From positions 8,518,306 through 8,582,305 of the forward strand of contig NC_033628.1 of the NCBI RefSeq assembly GCF_001540865.1: 64,000 nucleotides of DNA. Reading direction: 5' to 3'. The notes under the pieces were generated by a model. That model had not been told where the DNA came from, did no database searches, and was given only the letters and a program-made list of their open reading frames with translations. Positions 32,924 to 44,391 of the stretch are shown here, one piece after another; the stretch's first letter is position 1, and every line of letters begins with the position of its first letter. The DNA comes from Ananas comosus. Its lineage: Eukaryota; Streptophyta; Magnoliopsida; Poales; Bromeliaceae. A program made the position numbers and the translations under genes.

Positions 32924-34588
32924 TCTCCCACTCGCACATGACGGGATCGATGCCATCGTAACCACTTCCTTAACATCACACCATTATTAATTCTATTCAT
33001 ACAGGAAAATGAATAGTGCGACCGCCGAGTCAACCTGCATTTTGGGAGCTCTATACTAGAAACCGCATCCGGCCAACATAGAGACATCAATCCTCAAAAA
33101 GGAAAAAATATTAGACTCGTGATGTCCTAGACCATTGAATTACATCAGGTTCAGCATCTCTAATCCCTCAAAGAGCCATGTTAACCGCAATTGCGCACAT
33201 TATGACACTATACTCATGATTGTTTCGCTATACTGAAGCAATACAACCTGTCGACAATGAGTCAAAGTGTCTTAATGTAATTCAACTAGTCTTCCTTAAG
33301 CCCTCATGCCACTGAGTTGAGAACTGATTGCTTTCCCGGCAATGCCCCATAAAGCCGCATCACTCATGGCCGTAGGAAACATGCCAAAGTAGCAACATCA
33401 ATTCTTTCGCTTAATAACNTTATAACTGTCAAACCGCATAGTCAGACTGCGCAACCTTGTAGCCGAAGTTGCACCAAATTTTGCTTTGAGAGCCTACCAC
33501 ATGTCATACGCAGTCGGATACTGCTCACACTCGCACAAGAGATCATTCTGCATACTGCTCAGCAACGTGATGCGAGCAATGCGATCCTTTTTGAGCCAAT
33601 TATTATAGGCTTCCATATCTCGGCGAGCCTAGGCACTGGTGCCCTCTGTGGGTAGGTCCATTTTATTACTCATGTTTTCCAGAACCTCTTGCTCAGCGAG
33701 AACATATTGAATTTTACGGTGCCAAATATCATAATTGTCACCATCCAATTTCTCGCCCTTGTTTAAATCCGCAATAATTTGTTTGGAAGTCATTAAATCT
33801 CACTTTGTTCATACAATGCGCAGAAAAAAAGATATTTTAAAATTAGTACACGAAACGTGTATTCAATTTTGCCGCATCTCTAATTAAATAAATTAAAAAT
33901 TAGATCATACATGCGTAAAGAAAAATTTCGCTATGCTCATAATCACATCACACACCATATGTCAAAATATTTTTAATTATTTAATTAAGATGCACAAAAT
34001 ATTTGAGAGTAACAGCATATAAATTTACTCTACCAAAATTAAAAAATCCCACTCGATAAGGCATGCATAAATATATATATTACGCCAAAAGTTACATCTT
34101 TTCATCATAAAAAGGTAAAAATAAAAAATATGCGTTTTCTACATCACAAAAGAATATTGGATCATTGATGATATATCACAAAAGCACATTAATCATCAAA
34201 TATATATATAATTTTATTAAAAAAAAATTGGTGGAGAAAAAAGAAGAAAAGAAAAGAAAATCTGCTGGCCCCTTGCGGGCTGCGGCCTGCATGGGCTCCA
34301 AGCGCGTGGTCGTCGTGGTCATCCGAAAAAATTTCAGAAAAAAAAAACACAACTCATGATATAGAACACCAAAACTTGCAAGAAAAATATCAATGGAAAC
34401 CTTGTGACGAGCTCTTCCAAATCATGCAAGTTTCACAATGAGATATTCATTTTCGAAAAAACCGCCAAAAACGCTCACATACATGCAAGAAAAAATCTAA
34501 AACATGATAGATTTAATATATCGCATGTAATCTCGTTAAAAGATGTATCAAGACCACGAAATCAACCAAAAAAGACTCTGATACCAAT
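32924..34588 (-). mobile_element. gag-only copia element, internal region
   Basis: On the - strand the region starts with a primer-binding site (TGGTATCAGAGTC, complement of 34574-34586) and ends with a purine tract (GTGCGAGTGGGAGA, complement of 32924-32937) followed by TGTTGGC, an LTR start. Only 1.66 kb lies between, with gag but no pol, so this is a deletion derivative or a non-autonomous element. LTR lengths could not be settled: DNA after 34589 begins TGTCGGATCG and DNA before 32923 ends GCCAACA, but the two do not align simply. Confidence 0.6.
33418..33793 (-). pseudogene. copia gag (gag-only element)
   Basis: The - strand ATG at 33793 opens MTSKQIIADLNKGEKLDGDN and continues with YDIWHRKIQYVLAEQEVLEN, NWLKKDRIARITLLSSMQND, a Gag of the class with a DUF4219-like start. 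Two in-frame stops (about 33630 and 33500) and one N (33419) mar it. Sequence to its left is too decayed to follow. Confidence 0.75.
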
Positions 34589-35260
34589 TGTCGGATCGTT
34601 GGCGCTAACCATTAATCCCAAAAGCTCGAGCTGTTAGAAATACGCAACCAATTCACTTAAAGCGTATAGAAACAGCGCCCACAGGTCTCGATTGTGACTC
34701 GGCCCACCTGGCCTCACGCCACTTCGAACATGACTCGGCCCAACCTAGCCTCACGCCATTTCGAACATGACTCGGCCCACATGGCCTCCCGCCATAGGGC
34801 AGGATGCTGGCCCATTTAAGCCAACAAATCTCTTGGGCCTAGCCACTATCGAAAATATTATAGTAAGATTAAGAAGTTTAGTTATATTATCTTATATATA
34901 AAATTATTCCAAATCCTAGGATCTCACATTTTTTCTCCTTTTAAGTCCTGATGTCTTCATCAGGCTCAAATATTCACAAGTACCAAGAGATATAAGATTC
35001 ATCTCTCTAACCTTAGCCGACCTTGTGAAAAACCGCACTCTACCCACAATAGTTATTAGTTAGACAGTTTCACTCTGTCTGCTGAATAACTCTGGCTCTA
35101 CCGAGACTCATCTTATACTTTAGCCGGCAATTGGCTCTAATACTAACTTAATTGAATTGGTTGGTTGCGGTGGTATTGTAGCAGGTGGTATGCTGCGCGA
35201 ATATAGGGGTGACTTTGTTCGTGTGGACAGAGGAATTCCTATATTTGTGGCGAATTTGCT
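34589..35260 (-). repeat. probable 5' LTR and flank of gag-only copia
   Basis: Starts TG right next to the primer-binding site. Holds a 36-37 bp tandem repeat (34695-34801), then AT-rich DNA, a CTCTGGCTCTACC region and GTATTGTAGCAGG. No clear far end. Confidence 0.4.
34695..34801 (+). repeat. 36-37 bp tandem repeat, three units
   Basis: Each unit opens TGACTCGGCCCA, then CTGGCCTCACGCCA or a variant, and the first two end TTCGAACA. The third is truncated. Probably an LTR U3 repeat. Confidence 0.85.
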
Positions 35261-35797
35261 CGTCTTCTGGACAAAGTTATTTTTTTAAAAAAAGTTAGGC
35301 ATTTTCTACTAGCTTAACTTATCAAAATCAGGCCTTTTTCTAAAATGGCTTTACAAAAACTCTTATTTAAATTTAAATATTAATTGACAGCCCTTTTTGC
35401 ATAAAGAATTCACCTTTTTTTTTTTGCAAAATTGGTTCATATATTTTTTATTTTGCATATTCGGATCGAATTTTTAGAAATCTAACCAAAATGCCTCTCT
35501 CTTCTCTTTCTTTACTCTCTCTCATCTCCTTCGTTGTGACGCCAATGTTGCCAACATTGTCATAGTTCCTTTCCTCTCCTTTCTCATTCTCCACAACCTT
35601 CTACCTCTTTCTATCTGACCTCCTCCTTCTTATCCTCCGTTGCTATCGTCGCGGACCACCAGCCGCCTGTAGCAAGCAACGCCTCGAGCAGGCTAGGGAC
35701 GATAACTATAGAAAGTCGACTCTTTTCTCCGGACGTTGCAATCCTATTCCCGCCATCGAGGAGGCCACCGTCGACGAACCTCCGTCGAGACATGCAG
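35261..35797. other. AT-rich then GC-rich insertion-like DNA
   Basis: 35280-35510 is AT-rich with poly-T; 35510-35797 turns CT- and GC-rich (TCGTCGCGGACCACC, CGTCGACGAACC). It ends abruptly against copia reverse transcriptase at about 35797. The AT-arm/GC-core contrast resembles the cargo-bearing elements elsewhere in the window, but I could not find inverted ends. Confidence 0.35.
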
Positions 35798-36060
35798 CTT
35801 CTATATTTATTCGAATACACAGATTTATCAGACATGTTCACATGAAAACCATTTGATACAACCAAAGAGTCAAATTTCAAAAACCATTGCTTAGGAGCTT
35901 GCTTAAGTCCATATAAAAATCTATTCAATTTGCACATTTTGTTCTCATGCCCAAAAACTACAAAGTTTTCAAATTGCTTTATATAAATATCTTCATAAAA
36001 ATCACCATTCAGAAAGACTGTCTTAACATCCATTTGATGAACAATCAAATTATGAATAGA
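35798..36060 (-). pseudogene. copia A reverse transcriptase fragment
   Basis: HQMDVKTVFLNGDFYEDIYI, then [20 protein letters not shown] and FHVNMSDKSVYSN, the front half of a copia reverse transcriptase. The catalytic YVDD region is missing because the element is truncated. Confidence 0.85.
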
Positions 36061-36177
36061 GGCTTCCTACTTTCACTGGGCGTGACACCCACACTTTAAA
36101 ATAATTCAGATTAGGCTTCCTACTTTCCAAAGCTCATAGGGAGACACAATAGAATTCTTGTGGGGAATTTTATTTAA

Positions 36178-36979
36178 GGGGCAATTGCCTATATACCCCT
36201 GAAAAGTTTCTGGTTTTCTTATTTACCCTTCTTAGAAGGCTAATATTGAAAATACCCTTCTTATGTTCCAAGTTTTTCTAAAATACCCCTGGAGTTAAGT
36301 TCCGTTAGTGAGTTGCCGTTATCTCTGAAAAATGACCATTTTGCCCATTCCAATATACCCTTGTACCGTAACAAACTTTTCTTATACACCCTTCATATAG
36401 CAAATACTTTTCTTATTTGCCCTTCAGCCGGATCCGGAGCAGAGGGCTTGCAGGGGTCCGATGGCGTTGCGGCCCTCTTGCTCCCGACGCCGGCCAAGGC
36501 AGCGGAGGAGGAGAAGGACGACGAGAGCGGCGAGAGATGGGATCGTCACTGCGGCCCTCTTGCTCCCGGCGCCGGCTAAGGCGGCGGAGAAGGTAGACGA
36601 CGGCGACGACGAGAGCAGCGGTGGAAGAGGACGACGAGAGCGACGAGAGGGGTGGTGTTGGAGGTGGAGGTGTAGGAGGAGATGAGGCGAGGTGGAGGCG
36701 GAGGAGCCGGCCGGTGGTGGCGACCAAGTTGGGGAAGAAAGAGAGGATAATTTTAGGGATTAGTATAATAAGGTAGGGGCAAAATAGGTATTTTGTTCAG
36801 ATTTTAACTCTAGTATAGATTTAACCCATGTTTAACCCGAGTTAAGCTAACAGGGGATAACTGCGGGGGTATTTTGGAATAACGGTGAAACATATGAGGG
36901 GCATTTTAGAAAGAAAAAAAAAAAGTAGGGGTAGATCGGATATTTTCGAATACATGAAGGGTATATAGGCAATTATCCC
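36178..36979. mobile_element. Mutator-type element with GC-rich cargo
   Basis: A perfect 9-bp target duplication TTTATTTAA (36169-36177 and 36980-36988), the length typical of Mutator elements, flanks inverted ends GGGGCAATTGCCTATATACC and GGGATAATTGCCTATATACC (two differences). AT-rich arms surround a GC-rich core (36430-36730) with two copies of a segment whose frame reads LLLP[T/A]PAKAAE. No transposase. The layout is that of a cargo-carrying (Pack-MULE-like) non-autonomous element. Confidence 0.88.
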
Positions 36980-36989
36980 TTTATTTAAA

Positions 36990-37484
36990 ATCATACATAC
37001 AAAATCAAAGCTTCCCTCCATAAGTTATCGGGTGCACCAAATATAATAATCATCGAGTTCACCATATCCATCAAAGTCCTATTCTTGCGTTCAACAACTC
37101 CATTAGATTGAGGTGTATAAGGAGCAGTCACTTGATGCACAACTCCAAACTCTTAACAGAAAGCAGTCATCTCATTTGAAGTATATTCATCATCTCGATC
37201 AGACCTCAAAATCTTAATTTTCTTAACTAATTGATTTTCAACCTCAGCCTTATAAATCTTGAATCTGTTTGAATCTCATCTTTTGATTTGATCAAGTAAA
37301 CATAACAATATTTTGATTGATCATCTATAAAAGTCACAAAATGCTTATTTTCACCTCTACTAGATCTACTTCCATCACAAACATCACTTTGCACCAATTC
37401 TAAAATATCACAATCTCTATCCATAGATTTAAATATTTTCCTAGGCTTAAATAGCTTGCACATATATTTCACATATATGATCAT
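36990..37484 (-). pseudogene. copia A integrase core
   Basis: HFVTFIDDQSKYCYVYLIKS (first Asp), then SDRDDEYTSNEM (second Asp) and APYTPQSNGVVERKNRTL (Glu) on the - strand: all three acidic residues are legible but in shifting frames, with a stop after the TAFC segment. Confidence 0.85.
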
Positions 37485-37989
37485 GTAAATCAGATTTAGG
37501 AATCAAATAAAGATGCATCAATCTTTTGATTGTATTAAAAATTTACATGTCCCAATCTTCTATGACAAATATTAGGAGAAATAACATTCAAAACAAAAGC
37601 ACTTACATTAACGGAAGGAGAGATACAGATAATTTAAATAAACCGCCACTCAAAAATCCCTTCCGTACAAAGTTTACACCTTTTGTTATAACTATCTTAT
37701 TACATTCAAATACTAACTTAAAATCCTACTGAACTAAAAGAGAAGCACTAATCAAATTTTTCCTAAGGTTGCGAATACGGTGGACTCCATGAAAGGTTAG
37801 GGTCTTCCGGGAGGTTAGCTGCAAGTTCACTCGACTTGTCCCTAGCACATGAGAAGAGACAGCATACCCTATATTCACCGATCCTCCACATGAGTCTTGA
37901 TAGGTGGAAAATCACGAACGATCAGAATAAGCATGAACATTAGCTCCAGTATCTATCCATCAATCAAAAAAACTATGGACAAAGTTAAC

Positions 37990-39051
37990 ATCGGGTAAAC
38001 TAGATCCTAACCTGATAGTGGAGTCAGAAGGTCGAGTCTTGCGGAAGGTGGAACTTCTAGATCCTAACCAGCAGTAAGCATATTCATCTGGCGCTCAGGT
38101 AGAACTTCCTTCTTCTTCTTTGGTACAGAAGGTCGAGTCTTGCGAAAGTAGCAATCTTTCGCAAAGTGGTTTGTCCCATACACAAAGCAATCAGAGTTGT
38201 CTCCACTTCCTTCGGGTTTAGGTTTCTTAAAGTTTGGGTTGAACTTCCTATGGCGGAAAGGCTTCTTCTTAAAGTACCTGTGATGTTGAAAGTTTCTAAC
38301 CTTATTTTTGGGATGCTCTACTAGGTTGGCTTGGGTTGTAGGTTCACTAGGCTTTTTATGCCTAGCTCGGTTCGACTCTTCTATCCTAATGTATTTTAGG
38401 ACATTATTCAGAGATAGCTCTCTCTGATTGTGGTTAAGATCATTTGCATGGTTCGACCAAGAAGGTGGCAACTTATCTATAAGAGCGGCAACTAAGAAAC
38501 TTTCATCAAGATTTACACCACTAGATTTAAGCTGCTCAACTATATGCTCAAAATCATGAAGCTGGTCAGACATAGACTTATTATCTACGAACTAAAATTT
38601 AATTAGATCTGACGCTTGATATTTCTTCTGGGTAGATCAACTTAACCATACTTATTTTCTAAGGATGTCCAAAGTTCCCTATCTGTTTTAGCACTATAGT
38701 AGATGTTGTACAATTTGTCGGATAGGGTACTAAGAATTCAGTTTAAACAGTGATAGTTGATCATGTTAGGGCAACAAAAGGTACAGTTCTAGGTGTAGAT
38801 GTAGTTGCGGTTTCAGTAGAGGGAGGAGTGGATCCAACCTAGGCTTAGCTTCGAGTAACTGGTCTGTTGACCGCAATCTGAATTGCACCTTCCTGTGCAG
38901 ATCCATTGTTATTCTCGGTAGGATCTAAGATGGCAGTAATCGGCCCAAGTGTGGTAAGCCAGAACCTTATTTGGTTTCGCCAACTCTTAAAATTACAACC
39001 ACCAAAAGTGAAAGGTTTCGCCGAATCCTCCATAATCAAAAGTCTATTCAC
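37990..39051 (-). pseudogene. copia A gag and protease start
   Basis: Gag opens MEDSAKPFTFGGCNFKSWRN (about 39033) and continues after a decayed stretch as MSDQLHDFEHIVEQLKSSGV with a 169-codon open segment (38573-38064). Its knuckle reads CFVYGTNHFAKDC: the second Cys is Tyr. Protease-like sequence is poor beyond 38060. Copia Gag assignment is firm. Confidence 0.85.
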
Positions 39052-39068
39052 AAGTAATCCTACTATAA

Positions 39069-39550
39069 TGTTACAAGATTGTTTTGAATATCAGAAGAAT
39101 AATAGTATGATATTCTACGTTTTATTCAGAGAGATTACGATATATATATATATATATATATNTGTCATACGGATCTTAGCTCAGTCACTCCCGGAGTGTC
39201 TAGCCTGAGTTCTCCATTTGCTCGCTATCTCAAACGCCAAATGGTGAGCTCACATCCAGCTTTTAATATACAGACCATACGAATCGTGGGACTATTCGTA
39301 TACGGTCTCATTAATGACCTCATCTTGGTGCCAACCAAGGCAGCTTACATTAATGCCTCAATTTTTGCTCGCTCTCTACAGTGCCGAAAAGAATGATTGC
39401 CCGTGTGAGAGGGCCAGTCAGCCTGTGACATGCTATCAATCAGTTTAATAACAATGCATGTGTACTAATTTTACCAAATATCTTTGCCAAAATAATAATT
39501 TGTAATTAAATAACCTAGAAATTACAAAAAAATAATCGACTGTCTACACA
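39069..39550 (-). repeat. probable copia LTR between elements A and B
   Basis: Lies exactly between the RNase H end of element B and the gag start of element A. On the - strand it has an LTR-like 3' part: CTCTCTGAATAAAACG and GATATTCAAAAC, then TTGTAACA. A TA run with one N (39139-39162) sits inside. No clear polypurine tract or Met primer site, so the edges are tentative. Confidence 0.4.
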
Positions 39551-39551
39551 A

Positions 39552-40303
39552 TCAAATCCTACGGAGTCTAAGAGCTTTAACATGAGCCAAAAAAGATTCT
39601 CTAACAATAGGCTTAGTCAGAGGATCTGCCACCATGCAACTCGTAGAGATGTGTTCCAGGATTTTTTCCTTCTGCGCCACTGCCACACGAACAAAGTGAT
39701 ACTTTAAGTCGATGTGCTTTGTCTTGCCATGATATTTCGGGTCCTTCGTGTATGCAATCGCTGCCATACTGTCACAATAGATTGTCACAGGAACGGAAGT
39801 ACAAGCGACAATCCCAATATCTCAAAGGAACCTTCTGCTGCAGAACACGCCACGAACTCCGCTTCCATGGTGGAAAGAGCTATGCAGGTCTGTTTCTTAC
39901 TACTCCAAGTTATGGCACCATTGCCAAGTAAGAATGCATATCCTGAGGTCGACTTACGCTCATCTAGGTCACCAGCCCAATCCGCATCGCTATAACCAAT
40001 GAGACGTAAATTCGTACCTTGATAGTACAACACATAATCTATCGTACCTCTGAGGTAACGAAGTATTCTTTTAACAGCCTTCCAGTGGTCCAATCCCGGA
40101 TTGGACTGATAACGGCTAACCAGGCCCACGACATAGCATATATCAGGCCGAGTACACATCAAAGCATACATCAGGCTTTCGACCGCACTAGCATATAGGA
40201 TCCGATTCATCTTATCCTTCTCTTCAGAAGTTTTAGGGCACAGTTTAAGGTTCAAACTCTCACCTTTAGCAATAGGAGTGTCAATGGGTTTGCAATTGTG
40301 CAT
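39552..40303 (-). pseudogene. copia B RNase H
   Basis: YASAVESLMYALMCTRPDIC, GYSDADWAGDLDERKSTSGY, WSSKKQTCIALSTMEAEFVA, then CDSMAAIAYTKDPKYHGKTK, IDLKYHFVR and VADPLTKP cover the complete copia RNase H. One frameshift at about 39790-39810 separates two long open segments. The natural end is the TGA at 39552-39554. Confidence 0.9.
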
Positions 40304-40339
40304 CTGAAATCGCTCTAAAACTTTTCTTAGGTAAGTCTC

Positions 40340-41044
40340 TTAAGACAGACCTAAAAGTTTCTTAGAACGATCTCGTAGGATCTTAATTCCGAGCACATAA
40401 TTCGCTTCACCCATGTCCTTCATCTCAAAATTAGAGGACAGCCACATCTGAGTGGCGATAATCATCTCCTTATTATTCCCAGCCAATAGAATGTCATCAA
40501 CATATAAGGAAAGGATTAGAAAAAATTCTTTGGACCGTTTAACATACACACAGTGATCTTCTTCAATCATCGTAAACCCATCTTCAGTGATGGCTCGATG
40601 AAATCGAATATACCACTGTCTGGAGGACTGCTTCAATCCATAAATGGATCATCGGAGCTTACAAACTTTATGCTCCTCACTCTTTACAGAGAAGCCAGCA
40701 GGCTGATTCATATAGATCTCCTTATCTAGTTCTCCATTGAGAAATGCAGTTTTAACGTCCATTTGGTAAAGTTCCAAATCCAAATATGCGACAATGGCCA
40801 AGATCAGACGAATCGAAACAAACCTTACAACCGGAGAAAAAGTTTCTTCGTAATCAACGCTTTCTCGTTGGGTAAAACCCTTTGCTACCAGGCGAGCCTT
40901 ATACCTATCAATAAAACCATCTGCCTTGCGCTTAATCTTGAGAACCCATTTATTCCCGATTGTTTTGCGCCCTGGTGGCAAGTCAACCAAGTCCCAGACA
41001 TGATTTGACTTCATCGATTCTATTTCCTCCATCATTGCATCCAA
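40340..41044 (-). pseudogene. copia B reverse transcriptase
   Basis: Begins in WDLVDLPPGRKTIGNKWVLK, then YKARLVAKGFTQRESVDYEE, YQMDVKTAFLNGELDKEIYM, a TGA near 40638, QSSRQWYIRFH, and the catalytic LYVDDILLAGNN. Domain is complete apart from two in-frame stops (near 40638 and 40339), so a recently dead copy is likely. Confidence 0.92.
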
Positions 41045-41049
41045 CCATT

Positions 41050-41419
41050 CCTTATGAGTAGGTAATGAGAGAGCCTCTTGGAAAGATCAAGGCTCATCAT
41101 CATCATGTGAAGCAACCATGAAAGCCTCCCCCTCAATCTCAAAACGACGACGGTGAACGCCACATGTGCGCTCCTACGAAGTTGAGGCTCCTTATCTAAA
41201 GGCAAGTCGCTCACACTATCCCCAGGAGGTATTGGAGTCGCCTCCTCTCCCTCGACTGAACGAATAGAAGCGCCAATGTCAGAGTCATCCATCTCATGGA
41301 ATTCAATTTCATTTCGAACCTCACTTTTATAAGGAAAATCCTCCAAGAGGAATTCAACATCTCGTGACTCAATCTCAGTCAAACTTCCATCTGGCTGCTT
41401 TCCAATGAATACATATCCC
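41050..41419 (-). pseudogene. copia B integrase-RT linker
   Basis: Acidic linker (EIEFHEMDDSDIGASIRSVE, then PPGDSVSDLPLDKEPQLRRS) between integrase and reverse transcriptase. It starts at GYVFIGKQPDGSLTEIESRD, immediately after the MITE insertion point. Confidence 0.8.
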
Positions 41420-41422
41420 TTA

Positions 41423-42105
41423 GGGTGCGTTTGGTTCGCATTATGAAAGATTACTAGGAATAAAAGATATCCGAGAATCTTATTCATATTAATCCTATTA
41501 CTAAGAATGTAAAATTCCTGTGTTTGGTTCGCACAGTAATATTAATTAGTGATGTTATTTAATATTACAAAAAATATATAATTAATTAATTAATTTATTT
41601 ATTTAATTTTAGATAATGTTACCAGAAGTTTCAACATCTTTTTAGAAAAAAGAAAGAGAAAGTTAGGGAGAGAGAGAGAGCATAATTTAAAAAAATAGAA
41701 AGAAAAATATAGTCGAAATTAGAGGGAGTGAGAGAGTTGAAATTTTAGAAAGAGAGGGAGAGAAAGCTTAGTTTAGAGAGAGAAAAAAAAGTTGAATTTT
41801 AGAGAGAAAAATAAGTTTAGAGAGAGATATAAGGTTAGAGTGTAAAGAAAAATAATATCAATTAGCCGGCGGGTAGGAAGAAAGAAAGAGATTAGACATA
41901 TTATGATTATCCCAATCCATTAATATAAGGATACCCACCCTCCCTCAAGGGAATGAGATTAGTACTTTGGGGTGAATCTTATTCCCAAGTGAATTCAATA
42001 TTACCAACTAGATTACTTAGTGCGTTTAACCAAACACCGTCATATTTTTTTATTCCCATTGGATTACTAGTAATCTTTAAAAGATAGCGCGAACCAAACG
42101 CACCC
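41423..42105. mobile_element. PIF/Harbinger-type MITE in copia B
   Basis: TTA target duplication (41420-41422 and 42106-42108) and 17-bp perfect inverted ends GGGTGCGTTTGGTTCGC, followed inward by AAAGATTACTAG on both sides. It splits the copia integrase C-terminal reading frame cleanly. Interior is AT- and GA-rich with GAGAGAGA runs; no coding. Confidence 0.92.
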
Positions 42106-42296
42106 TTAGAGTGATCAGGGTATCTTATAAAGATACACTTCCTTTCTCTAGGATCCAACTTTCCATACTTGTGCGAAGTGGTGTGTACATAAGCTGCTGA
42201 ACCCCAAGGGCGCAGGTGCTCCAAATTTGGTTTCCTGCCTGTCCATAATTCATAAGGAGTGGAAGATACTGTTTTGGAGGGTACACGATTAAGAAT
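42106..42296 (-). pseudogene. copia B integrase C-terminal part
   Basis: NRVPSKTVSSTPYELWTGRK, HLRPWGSAAYV and KLDPRERKCIFIRY are the conserved end of copia integrase. The reading frame runs into the N gap. Confidence 0.85.
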
Positions 42297-42582
42297 NNNN
42301 NNNNNNNNNNNNNNNNNNNNNNNNNNNNNNNNNNNNNNNNNNNNNNNNNNNNNNNNNNNNNNNNNNNNNNNNNNNNNNNNNNNNNNNNNNNNNNNNNNNN
42401 NNNNNNNNNNNNNNNNNNNNNNNNNNNNNNNNNNNNNNNNNNNNNNNNNNNNNNNNNNNNNNNNNNNNNNNNNNNNNNNNNNNNNNNNNNNNNNNNNNNN
42501 NNNNNNNNNNNNNNNNNNNNNNNNNNNNNNNNNNNNNNNNNNNNNNNNNNNNNNNNNNNNNNNNNNNNNNNNNNNNNNNNNN
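42297..42582. other. assembly gap, 286 N
   Basis: Unknown bases. Copia pol enters from the left and an unrelated antisense LTR begins within five bases of its right edge, so real missing sequence may be much longer than 286 bases. Confidence 1.
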
Positions 42583-42586
42583 AGGT

Positions 42587-43288
42587 TGTTACATCTTTGC
42601 TTTAATTAAATTACAAAGACAAAGAAAATAATATCATTTGTTTTCTAAAGAAAAGACGTATATATATATATATATATATATATAAAATCATTCTAATCTT
42701 GTAATAAATTTTTTTAAAAAGAAATTTGAAAGTTTAATTTCAGTTGTAGAAAAATTTTGAAAATAAATCAAATAGTAAATACTATGGAGAAAAGAATTAG
42801 AAAAGACCTGTGGATCGAAGCGTGTAGAGTACTGTCCTAGAAGCGAAATTGCTTCTCCACGTGCAAAAGTCTTGCTTCAACGCGTCAATTCCGTGTAGCA
42901 CAAGATGAGCCTACGAGTCCGTAATATACAGGATACAGATTAGGATACGGGTTAGGACTCCCAAATAAATAAAGATAAAATAAAAAATAAAAATAAAAAT
43001 AAAATAAAATAAACCGGGTGCCTAGACCGCCTGCGCCACAATCTGCCCGGCCCCGCTCGGCTCGTGCTCACGCCGTGCATGTGTAACTCTCATTTTCTCC
43101 AAAAAAAACTAACTTGAGAATGAAGGAGTATACAAATAACAACAACATATTTTTAGTTTTCAATGTGGAACTAATCCTCATATGTGGAAATCTTAGTATA
43201 ACCTCCCAGGCAAGGCCCATGGAAATATCGGGCTACCCAGGAAGCCCATGAAGTTTTAAATCACCAAAAAATCCAATAAAATCTAACA
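42587..43288 (-). repeat. copia-type LTR, antisense
   Basis: On the - strand it starts TGTTAGATTTTATTG and ends GATGTAACA. Matches 50128-50735 (+) over CTCAAGTTAGTT, CACATGCA, GCACCCGG, TTGACGCGTTGAAGCAAGA; and matches the enolase intron 8 unit in CTTCTAGGACAGT and CTCCATAG. Contains an AAATA-rich tract (42958-43012). No matching target duplication seen. Confidence 0.7.
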
Positions 43289-43325
43289 ATAAATTCTAGA
43301 ATTTATCGTATAATGGTTTGCTTAT

Positions 43326-43383
<58 letters not shown>

Positions 43384-44391
43384 GGTTTTCCTCAAATGTG
43401 ATTGAAAGCATCTTGAGGTATTTATTTTTGAAACTGTTGTTAATTTCACATACTCATAATTTTGTTCCTAAACAAGGAAAAAAAAAACTTAGTTACAACT
43501 AAGGCCTCATTTTGTATTTTTGGTCTTTGAAAGACTCAGTGGATAGCAGATTGCGCGCAGTTTAGACGTCTATGTGCATGTGACAAGAAAAAACATAAAA
43601 TTAATGGACTGTTTTTTCTGCTTCTTTAATTTTTCCTCAAAGACACCATTCTGCATATTGCCTGGAGCATATTGCAATCTAATCCACAACAGCTAAGAAT
43701 GAAGATGCCTCTCTGCCAGTCCATAATTACACAAATTTGCACTTAAAAAGACGAGAAAATGGCAATAATGCCAAACGGGGCCTAATTTTTTGGGCTTTTG
43801 TAGTCAAGAAAGAACTCATGAATGTAGTCTGTGTGCAGCATGACAATATCAAAAGAAAAAAAAGTAAGTTATCCAGCTATTCCTAGGTGCACTTAACCTC
43901 AATTAATTATGTTTGAGTTAAAACAGAAATAGAAAACATGAACAATAACAATGGTGCTTCTTTCTGCCTTTCTTTTAACTGAACTTCAAAGTGGTTGAAT
44001 ATACCTACTGCTGTGCTCTTTTATTGCTGTTTAAATTTGCAATGTGGTCAGAAGAACACCCTCCATGTCTTAGAGAGCAAAGAAACAAAAAAAGAAAAAA
44101 AGAAAAAAAAGAAAAAGGGACAGAACTGTATATGCTGCAATAATTTGCAATTTGTCCGCCAATCGTATTGCAGAGAATCCTAGTTCAAATATATATAATA
44201 ACAAAAAGGTTAATGACTGTTTGTTTCTGTTTTTTTTTTTTTGCCCTTTTTGACTGTAGGACACTGGTGATTCCCCATGCAGTTCATAAAAGGGTTAAAA
44301 AGAAAACAGTGTGTTTGTTTCTGTAATGATGTGTAAAATGCTATCCACTTTCTTGTCATATGTCTATGCATTATTTTCAAAAGGATATCTT
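43289..44391. other. intergenic DNA with poly-T tract
   Basis: No gene seen. Holds a 55-base poly-T run (43327-43381), which could be a retroposon tail on the - strand, and several short A-rich tracts. The nearby open frames are short and AT-driven. Confidence 0.5.

Larger units (their letters stand above)
35798..39051 (-). mobile_element. copia element A, partial
   Basis: - strand order gag, protease, integrase, reverse transcriptase is that of Ty1/copia. The RNase H end is cut off at 35797 by unrelated DNA. A 802-bp Mutator-type element interrupts it between integrase and reverse transcriptase. All open segments are short and disrupted. Confidence 0.85.
39552..42296 (-). mobile_element. 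copia element B, pol region
   Basis: Pol of a Ty1/copia element on the - strand, from the integrase C-terminal part at the N gap to the end of RNase H. It is the best-preserved pol in the window: only a few stops and one MITE break it. The 5' part (gag, protease, most of integrase) is lost in or beyond the N gap. Confidence 0.9.

Noticed and set aside
36313..36727. Open frames across the GC core of the Mutator-type element
   Set aside because: No full protein; treated as captured fragment, not as a gene.
43327..43381. SINE or processed pseudogene marked by poly-T
   Set aside because: No tRNA-like head, exon-like body or target duplication next to the tract.
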